Source of the DNA: Larix kaempferi
Taxonomy: Eukaryota; Streptophyta; Pinopsida; Pinales; Pinaceae
DNA: 64,000 nt
Assembly (NCBI GenBank): GCA_027924585.1
Contig: BSBM01000068.1
Span: 13,117,501-13,181,500, forward strand
Reading direction: 5' to 3'
Of the stretch, positions 55,691-64,000 are shown piece after piece. A model generated the notes under the pieces. It saw only the letters and a list, made by a program, of their open reading frames with translations. It was not told where the DNA came from and did no database searches. Within the stretch, counting starts at the first letter, position 1. Each line of letters opens with the position of its first letter. Position numbers and translations under genes: made by a program.

Positions 55691-57809
55691 GGAAATGAAC
55701 AACTATACAAATTCAACAAAAGTGACACCTACACTTTATGATTGTATTAAATATAGTTTTATAAATTATTACATTTTCTTCTCAAACTAGTGTAACTTTA
55801 TAATATTCATCTTATAATATTTCATATTGGAAACAAAAATTAAAACAAAATTCACATAGTAATAAGTTTCAAAATTCATTTTTCTATAATGAACAACAAA
55901 TTCAAGGTAACTAAATAATTGATATAGTAACTTGGGTCCCTCCTAAGAATGACTGGATCAAGTTGAGTTTCTATTGGTAAGAGTTGGAGGTCTCCTAAGA
56001 AATCAATAGGGTAGAGTTCTCTATGTCTAATTCAACTTCATTTGAAGGGAGACTAAAAAACAAGTTGAGGCACAAACCTTAACTAAACTTATTTAGTTAT
56101 ACCTTAAGAATGGTTTCCATGTTTCGGAAGTTGAAGGGATTTTGAACTTTACATTCTTCTATGTGAATCTTTTGGAAGTGATTGGTTCACCAATAATAAG
56201 ATATCCTAGATCGATCAATTTAAGGTCACGATGATCATTTTCTTCCTAGGCATTAAGCGAACCATTGTTGAATTAGATGAATGAGAGAACCCTCCAAATG
56301 GTTCCTAAGAATCCTCCAACATCAAATAGGGTCTTCCAAATAGAAATAAACCCTCGTCAAATTAATTCTTTACAAATATACGACTTCCCTCAAACATATT
56401 TGGGAAATTGCGTCATTGTTCTCATGCTACTTTGATGCCCAAAATTCAAAGTGAACAGGTTATGGGGCACAAAAATACCCAAAAGTACCATTTATTATTG
56501 TTAAGAGTTCAAGACATGCTTAGAATTTCTACTATATTAGGTCTATCTCATGCACAAAGGATAAATTAGTTATTGTTCCTTGTTGTTGCTCATGTCCAGA
56601 TTGTGGAGAAATTGTTGTTTGAAACTACTTGGAGGTCAAAGCAAGGATGAATCATGCCCAAGTTTTCCCAAATTGTCCCCATAATTGTCCCAGGTTTGAT
56701 AATTAGGCCACCTACTACTGCTTCCACCCACACACCTCCCAAATTGGAAATCAACTCCCCCTAATGCTTAGCATTGATTAAAGAGAATGTGGAAAAAGGT
56801 GTGACCAATGGGATAATACTATGACTTTTTAAGTTCATGGTGATAGGGTAATACAATCCCTAGAACTTTATCAAGGGTTGTTGTACAATGAGTCTACTAC
56901 AAATTCCATGGAGAAGTATGTTATGGATCATATTTATAATTTGACAAGTGGAAAAATAACATATTAACTAATCCTATTGCTGATGGGTTAGTAAATTTCA
57001 AGAGCATCCATTCCTTTGATATTGATTTTGAATAATCATTAAATGAGTAGTGGAAAAAGAGATGAGATATCTTCTCTATTGCAGGAAGATTGGACATAAT
57101 GGAGAGGATGAAAATGATCTAGAGGGTTTGAGACATATCTCATTCAAATATTCTCAAGGAGATTCCAAGGAAATTAAAGAGAAGGGTAAGGATATTGGTT
57201 CCAGTGCATCATTTACTCAGCCTTTGAAGTTGTAGAAAGTCTAAATTGGTTATGAGGAGCAACCAAACATCACAACAAGCTCCAAGAAATTGTCAAAATT
57301 TAGATGACACGTGAGTGGGTTGTAGAAAGGAAACACTGTAGCCATTCATTGAGCTCCTCTCTGTTTCGAGAATAATTTAATATTCTCTACCGAACAGGGC
57401 CAACCACATGAAGGTGGAAGCTCTTATGGCCCCTCCCCCCCCCCCCTCACATCACTCTCAATTCCCCATACCCAATGCATGTACTTGAAAAAAAAATGAC
57501 GTGCTAATTCATGCATATTTCATCATAAACAAACATCTACCATTCATGCAATAAAGGCTAACATTCATTAAACCATTGTTTCATTCAGTCAACACATTCA
57601 TTCAATAAAATATAACATTCAATAAACCATTCATTCATTCAGTGAACACATTCATTCAATAAAAGATAACATTCAATAAAGGTAACAATTTAGTACACTG
57701 AATCATTAAACCATTAAACCATTCATTAAACTATTCATTCATTCATTAGGCCAAAAATAATGCATGACATTGTATTATCAAAAATAATTACTCAATATTT
57801 CTTCTGTCA
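55691..57809. other. Region without recognised genes
   Basis: A C-run lies at 57428-57447, and 57540-57750 has many CATTCATTCAATAAA words (degenerate microsatellite). The frame at 57050-57235 has no known motif. Confidence 0.35.
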
Positions 57810-58621
57810 CTAGTTCTTTCTAATTTTTTTTCTCTTTACAAAATCAGCAAGAAGCTCATCTTCTGGAACTTGTCCTCCAGTTCTTGGTGATTCATTAGCT
57901 TGTCGTGATGTCTGCGTCGTAGAGTGCTCGCAACGTGGATTTTGTGGCAAAGGGTTCGGATTTGCTGCAATAATGTGAAAATGTTGCATCAATATATTTT
58001 GTTATTCTAATGACAAGTATTTCATTTAAAAAAAAATTACAAAGGTATTTTTTTACCTGTTGTGGCCACATCATGTTCTTCATATTCCTGTCCAGGCTCA
58101 ACCTGTACAGTGTGATCCTCTACATGCTCTGTAGTTGAAATATGGAGAAGTACAATTAATGTTCACCATCTGCAATGCTATATATAAAATTGTAGCATAT
58201 GAATAAATTCATTACCAGGATTCGAAGCATGATATTCGATTTGTTGCTGTCCCTCCTCGACATTAAGGGGATCATTGCTTTCCTACTCAAAACAGAGTCA
58301 ATATTTTATGGCAATTATTTATAATGAATAGATTGCAAAAGTAATAAATCTTCATTAAACTATATAGATTTTATATACCTATGCACCAGATGGATCAGTA
58401 CTAGAAGACTTTGTTTTCCTAGACAAGCTTTTTCGACGTTCAACAATAGCTCCAAAGCCGTGCTGGAATCCAAGCTTCAAGTCTTCCTCAGTGGGCACTT
58501 CTTTGAATCAATTGGCCTGCATATTTGCATAATGTCGTTAATTTACATTTTGCGGTGCAATAAAATGAAAAATAATTTGCAATTTATTATTTGGATGCAT
58601 TATTGGTTTTTCGAAACTTAC

Positions 58622-59150
58622 AATTCGTGCCGCCAAATTCGAATAACCACCAGGCCCAATCTTGTGCTGACCAATTTTTTCCAGTCTTTCCTTTGTGGCC
58701 TTTGATGTGTCTGACAACCTATGCAAGTGTTTAAATATGGTAGATGTTCCAAATTCGATATTAAAATCAATAAGAATAAGGTTTAGAATTACATTGTGGA
58801 AAGTATTGCATACCTTCCTGTGCCTGGTGTTAGCTTTCCTTCTTTTATCAGAGCCCTCTCCTTTCCATCTTCCAATAGAGCTTTCCACTCTCTTGCTGGA
58901 ATCATCGGAGGGCACTCATACCTAGGGTTACTTTCTAGGTGAACCCTATATTGGTCTCGAACAATCTTCATATGTTTTCCAACCTTTTTCAGGACCGCGG
59001 CTCCATCAAAGGTCTCGTTGCTGAACATGCCAACCAACTGATTAGTGAGCTCATCTTTTAAATTTTTCATTTGTCTATCCCACCTTATGTGGATGGTGGG
59101 CCCAAAGATATCCAAGTACAAATCATTGAAATGTTTATAAAAAACATCAT
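58622..59150 (-). pseudogene. Transposase_24-like (Ptta/En/Spm) exons
   Basis: The first exon, about 59150-58815, reads LYLDIFGPTIHIRWDRQMKN, GAAVLKKVGKHMKIVRDQYR and CPPMIPAREWKALLEDGKER and ends KLTPGTG before a GTATGC donor. The second, 58726-58622, begins after an AG and reads LSDTSKATKERLEKIGQHKI and GPGGYSNLAARI before GTAAGT. The Trp-centred PPxIxxxxW motif and the KxxRxKxxxHxxGxxGY motif fit the Transposase_24 family found in plant CACTA-associated genes. Phase across the intron is kept (Gly-Arg). This part has no internal stop. Confidence 0.6.
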
Positions 59151-60057
59151 TTCATGCAAAACGATCATGCCATGATCATAATTAGTTGAAAAAAAATGTT
59201 TTATCGGTATATTACAATCAAATTATAAACACTAACTTGATCAATGTATACTTACCTGGGATCTTCTCTATCTTTATTGGAACGAGATCTTCGTACACCA
59301 AAAATGTTGTCTCGATTTTTCTCGTGCTAGTGACATGGGAAGATCCAGGAAATGCAGCTTCGGCAATATCAATACTAGGAGGCTTGGTGTCTACCCCTTC
59401 TTCTGGATTATCTGACGTTTCTCAGTCACTAGCGGCCGGTGCACTCACAGCTAGAATCTAGGGTGTTGTGGAACGTGTTGCCGACTGTTCATTCGACAAC
59501 AATGGTGAATGAGTTTATGCATGTGGAGTCATTTTCTCATGGTGCGACGTCTCTCCACGAGCATCACTGGGGCCAACACCGCCTTAACCACTAGTGTGTG
59601 GTCCCAGAAAATCCTATAAATACAAACCACATTTTATAAGTTCACTATCATATAAAAGTAAAAATTAGAAATTTATAAATCAATTTATATTATGATTCAA
59701 GATTCCGTAACTTACATTCAAGGCTCGAGATCTCTTTTCAACACTTCAATCTTGGCCATAATCTCGTATGTCTACGGAATTTGGAATAGCATACGAACAA
59801 TTTCTGCACTAATATTTTTCAAGGTCTTCTCTATCACCTTAACCGGGTCTATAGCTAAACCAATTATGTCATAATCGACGAACAACTCATGCACTTCAAA
59901 ATCTATTGATTGTTGTGATGTTGTTTCATACAACGATTCATTGGTCTGCAATAAAAATATATAAGACACTACTGAGTTCTATCATGATAGATTCCTAAAA
60001 TTATATTAACAAAACATATCTATCATGATAGATTCCTAAAATTACAACTAGGTTTAC

Positions 60058-61026
60058 CTGATGACTGGATGATTGTGTCACATGATCCACAACTGGGGAC
60101 TTGCCCTGATCATCCGGCCCCTGCAAAAAAAGAAGTAGAAAACATTATCATAATGAAACCCGTATACACAAGAAAAATACATAACAAAATAAACATTATG
60201 CTACAGATTATATCGGTACAATTCCAATGAATTATACCTGCTACCTTGAGGATCATGATCCACTCATCGGATCAATGGTTATAGGTGACCTGCCCCGATC
60301 TCCTAATAGGGAGGTGCCCCTTACAAAACCCTAAATAAAAAAACATAGAACAAATCACCTAAACGAATCCAAAATACTCAATGAAAGAATATAATAACAA
60401 AACATTTTGACGTATAATTTAAATTGTACAATTACAATCAGATTTACTTGTTTCCTCGAGGCTACTGTCGTCTGATCAAAAGTAGGGTGGCTTCCCTGAT
60501 CAACACCGTGCTTCAAATATATATAACATTATATAAACCAAATGAATATACTCATGAAAAAACACAACAACAAAAAAATATTCTTCATATTATATTTTTA
60601 CTATTACAAAGATGTATACCTGTTGCCTCGAGGCAGATCTGGTATGATCTACTATGCCCCTTACAAAACCGGCCTGCAACAAAAACTTAGAGAAAATTAC
60701 CTAAACGAAACCAAAATACTCACTGAAACATTAATATAATAAGAAAACATTTTGACATATTTAAATTGTACACTTACAATCAAGTTTACCTGTTGCCCCG
60801 AGGCTGCTGTCATCTGATCAACAGCTGGGTGAATTCCCCGATCAACGTTGTGCATCAAATATAGATAACATTATATAAACCAAACTAATATACTAATGAA
60901 AAAACAGAGCAAAAAAAACTCTTTTTTCTTATTATATTTTTACTATTACAAAGATGTATACCTGCTCCCTCGAGGAAGTTGTACTCCTCTGACCATATGC
61001 TGGCCGAGATTTTCCCCGATCACTAG
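60058..61026 (-). repeat. Tandem array of six mini-exons with their introns
   Basis: Units (exon on minus strand): 61026-60962 (65 nt), 60852-60790 (63), 60673-60620 (54), 60510-60448 (63), 60330-60238 (93), 60120-60058 (63). Each ends CAG or CAA followed by a GT donor; donors alternate GTATAC/GTATAA (1, 3, 5) and GTAAAC/GTAAAT (2, 4, 6). Introns of units 2 and 4, and the sequence behind units 3 and 5, are clearly homologous, so the basic unit is a dimer of about 340 bp. Exons encode D-R/Q-G-x-x-P-type peptides of 18-22 residues. The acceptor of unit 2 has TG for AG; unit 5 contains stops. Confidence 0.7.
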
Positions 61027-61094
61027 CTTGCGAAGTAAATATAGAAAATTTAAATGAAATAAACTAACAAAAAATCCTTCCGATGTTAAATTCA

Positions 61095-61700
61095 TTAATA
61101 AAAGGTTGGGTAAATTGTTAGATGTACCACTCCCATAGTAACCGTGTTTGTATCTACTTGATTCAAATTGTAATTAATAAGCAACTCTTCCCTTGCAGAT
61201 ATTGATTTAATGGCACATACAAAAACACAGTTTCCTTCACGCCCCTCAAATTCGCAGTTGGGTTGCTTAATTGTAGACCCTGGTTGTTTACTGTTTATAA
61301 ACCCCGCAATATTCCCTGTGGCCTTTGGCCTTTCGTAAATGTACAACGTTGCTCCTTTATTTTGATCTTTGTCCTTCAATTGTAAATAGTTTGTTGACAA
61401 TCCATATCTACGCATACTTCATGTATATTGGACCAGGCGCATCCAATCTTTGTAGTTGTAACAGGGTCCAACATAATCCATCAATTATGTACATCTTCTG
61501 TAACCGACCTTTATGCCATCCATGCAAAACAACCCCAAACCATGTAATGACGACGGTGCAATTCGATATATCCTCTTGTTCACACGAAAATTTGTTTTCA
61601 CTTGAGGAAGATCCTTGGGTACCCATTGTTTCACTATATGTCTGTACCTCAAGGGACCTCGATGTCTCCTATTGTCTCATCATCATAGGAACATGACCCC
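61095..61700 (-). pseudogene. SET-like domain region
   Basis: Minus-strand frame with YRIAPSSLHGLGLFCMDGIK (the G-x-G-L-F start of SET domains), then LMDYVGPCYNYKDW, LYIYERPKATGNIAGFINSK (compare the GNxARFINHS motif), QPNCEFEGREGNCVFVCAIK and SAREELLINYN (compare the EEL-x-x-DYN end). SET domains methylate lysines of histones and other proteins. The NHS residues of the cofactor site are altered (FINSKQPG), and stops at 61485-61487 and 61419-61421 break the domain, so no activity is expected. The frames 61626-61408 and 61415-61095 are parts or shadows of it. Confidence 0.6.
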
Positions 61701-61870
61701 CCTTCAGCGAGAAAAAAATTCTATGCGTTTATGGAATTTTCTTCTGATCTTTTGACATCTAGTTGATAAAACTCTTGTAGACCTACTGGATGTCTCACTT
61801 TCCTCTAGCCTTCCTAAACTCCCCTCACTCGAGGAAGACAGATCTAACAAATACCTGTTTGGTTCTACCT

Positions 61871-64000
61871 GCACCATGGGAAAAAAGTTTAGATGGGACC
61901 TCAAGGCACAACACCTCTTAAAAGGTGATGTGTAGTGCCTTTTATAAGGTGACTTGTACCGCATTCCCTTTCTCAAAATGTAGGCATTCAAGTGATGAGC
62001 AAGAGGATCACTTTATCTTTCTTAGGAGTATAAATCCATGCAATTATGAGCTGTCTTTTATTGCTCCTTTGGGTCTTGAGTCACATATCACACCATCTAA
62101 ATAACTTTGTCTTCATGGCCCTAGAGTCTCTCTCATCCCATCAGTTTGGGTTCATCACCTCGGTCATTGAATAACACTCACATTTAGTAAGATATTTATA
62201 TTTAGCAATAATAATATAAAATAAAAATAATTAACCATTATGGAAAACTTCTAAAAAATTTCATGACTTTCAAAACTAAGATATTTGAGGTGGTTAATAA
62301 GTGTTCACAAATATTCAAAAATAATATTTTATATAATGTTGTGAAACTTGTATAATCTTATTCAAAATTCAAACTGAAATATTCTTAAGGAAAAGGATGA
62401 ACTCATTGAATATTGGTAACACATGGGTAGTTTTGTAATCAAGCATGGTCTTATTAGAGGACGGAAAGTAATTGAATCAAGCAATGGCGAACCCATAAAC
62501 ATGTAAGTTCTTTTAAAAAATGGTAGCTTTCAATCCTACTCCTAGACCTAAGGTTGTCCATATTGTGAATGGGTGTTTTGCTAATGAATCCTTTTTTAAC
62601 ATACTAGAAGAAAACAGAAATGATGATATTGTGGATTGTATGCAAATATTATGTAAAGATTCATGTCCTAAGTTACAAATGGCCAAAACCCAATTATATA
62701 GGACTATGTGAGGTGATATTGTCAGTTTAGGATAAGTGTTCGTTCATTCCTCTTGGGACTAAATTTTTCAAGGACAGTTTTGAGTGATAAGAGAACCATA
62801 AACTATTTTTTCTCATTCGATGTCATCAAAGTGTTCATGTTCTCATATGTGCACCAATTCCTCTTGTAACAAAAGGATGATCTAACCTAAGAAAGGAACC
62901 TTGTGATGACTTATTGTAAAAGAGTGTATGCTACCCCATGTGTTTCCCATTAATCATATACCTTCTTAATCCAATGCCCCTATCATGTTGTAACATCTAA
63001 ATCTCTCAATTTTAGGGGAAAACTCTACAAATCCATTCTCCACCTCTCAAGGATGGATTTGAGCTAATATATCCTATTAAATGATGGAATTTGCATGCTT
63101 TTCATTAAGTCACTCATCACTATAGTACTTGGTAATTTAAGGTGTATAATTATTTTCCCGCCTAGGGCCACGAATATCTCATATGTTGTTTAATAGATAT
63201 TTGTTGTTGTCCCATAGTCAGGACACTTATTTTCCAAAATAATTTTGCTCAGAATTTCAATCAAGGAGTTCCACCCCTCTTAAAAATATTTACCGACACA
63301 TATTTGATCACCAACATTTTTGTCTGACAAGACAATTCTTAACTACTTAATACAAAAAATAAAAAATGAAAATAAAATTCAACTTCTCACCTTTAACACT
63401 ACCAGATGGTCAATGTGTTAAAGTAATCTTCAGTAACATGTAATAATATTTTTTTTTAATTTACAAGAAAATAAATACGTGAAGATACTTACCTGGGTGT
63501 AGACGTTTCTTGTAATATACTCAGAAGAGTTACTTTCAGAAATGACTATGCCTCTTAGAGGCCAGTCAACTCTAGGAACCAAGTGACCTTATTAGAGGGT
63601 TAGTACAAACCAGAGAGAGAGAGATGACTGGGCTATGTTACAGGCAATCAAAGAAAGTCAATGACAGTCAAAAGGCTCAATACAATCACAATAAAGATTA
63701 TCCCTTAATAAGTCTCAGCATCACAAATGTAACTCAACAAATATATATAAGCATAGATTAAAAACTACACACAAAATCCGAGCATATAAAACAAACGTCA
63801 GTAAAAAAAACAAAATAACTTAAAAACTCAGTCCAAACTACGCATACAAAATTTTGGCCCTCATAGATGAGCTGACAGCCAGTAGACTGAGGCCAAAGAG
63901 ACTCACGGCCTTCACATATGAGTACACAGAAGGGTAAAGAAAACTCTTAAGACCTCATGACCCTTACTAAAAAAACCAGCAGAGAAAAACTAGGGCTCAC
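61871..64000. other. Right-end region without recognised genes
   Basis: The 62520-62711 frame (MVAFNPTPRPKVVHIVNGCF at its start) matches no family I know. The remainder is AT-rich with short frames only. A small open stretch near 61990-61704 may be 5' sequence of the SET-like gene. Confidence 0.35.

Larger units (their letters stand above)
57810..61870 (-). pseudogene. Multi-exon gene with SET-like domain, mini-exon array and Transposase_24-like domain
   Basis: Read on the minus strand. 61700-61095 encodes a SET-like domain. 61026-60058 holds six tiny tandem exons. 59945-59705 continues with TNESLYETTSQQSIDFEVHE. 59440-59259 reads NPEEGVDTKPPSIDIAEAAF and ends at a good GTAAGT donor. 59150-58815 and 58726-58622 carry the Transposase_24-like part. 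58505-58383, 58280-58217, 58132-58057 and 57965-57810 are Gln/Ser-rich exons, the last ending KRKKIRKN and TAG. Most junctions have GT...AG borders. Stops in the SET part (61485-61487 TAA, 61419-61421 TGA), in mini-exon 5 and near 59770 show decay. The join of a SET domain and a transposon-type domain suggests a gene captured or assembled by a DNA transposon; exact exon limits are my inference. Confidence 0.55.

Overview
This is nuclear DNA from a plant, probably a seed plant with a repeat-rich genome. The evidence is one cellular gene of the plant SRC2 type (C2 domain plus Pro/His/Gly tail), plant-type Ty1/copia and Ty3/gypsy retrotransposons primed by initiator tRNA-Met, a DUF4283/zinc-knuckle LINE-type ORF, a Transposase_24-like gene with plant introns, and an endogenous caulimovirid. 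The species cannot be named from the sequence; there is nothing bacterial or organellar.

Layout. 0.7-1.8 kb: SRC2-like gene with a tail that is out of frame or spliced. 2.2-2.9 kb: degenerate tandem repeat. 4.56-11.0 kb: copia element A, with two LTRs, a 5-bp target duplication, a broken RT-RNase H and a long minisatellite block. 11.3-12.1 kb: a 337-bp duplication with inverted pieces and (TA)n. 13.66-15.8 kb: a different, truncated copia element on the minus strand. 18.4-19.03 kb: 55-bp and 33-bp minisatellites. 22.6-30.6 kb: a one-genome-length endogenous pararetrovirus with movement protein, coiled-coil protein, capsid/zinc-knuckle and protease-RT-RNase H, all in one reading frame broken by three stop codons. 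30.6-31.4 kb: a MITE-like element, a tRNA-like sequence and a near-perfect inverted repeat. 31.6-38.3 kb: copia element B, related in design to A. 40.1-44.4 kb: a decayed minus-strand gypsy element with an extra RNase H in front of RT. 44.4-51.1 kb: copia element C, same family as A, minus strand, 5' LTR missing, abutting the gypsy element. 51.1-52.3 kb: LTR-like piece and a DUF4283 pseudogene. 53.0-53.5 kb: an array of GTCGGATATCCGAC-like palindromes. 55.0-55.7 kb: possible exons of an unknown gene. 57.8-61.9 kb: a decayed multi-exon minus-strand gene joining a SET-like domain, a tandem array of tiny exons and a Transposase_24-like domain. The remaining stretches show no gene I can support.

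How it fits together. Except for the SRC2-like gene, almost everything recognisable is mobile or viral and in decay. Elements A, B and C share a design: a long non-coding leader, only RT-RNase H coding sequence, then a block of tandem repeats before the 3' LTR. In A and C this block lies between two polypurine tracts. None encodes gag or integrase, so they must have moved with proteins supplied in trans. Many premature stops are TAG in a CTAG context, as expected from deamination of methylated cytosines at CHG sites. The viral copy is by far the best-preserved coding sequence. It starts and ends next to its tRNA primer site with a 32-nt terminal repeat, which suggests integration at the viral DNA discontinuity.
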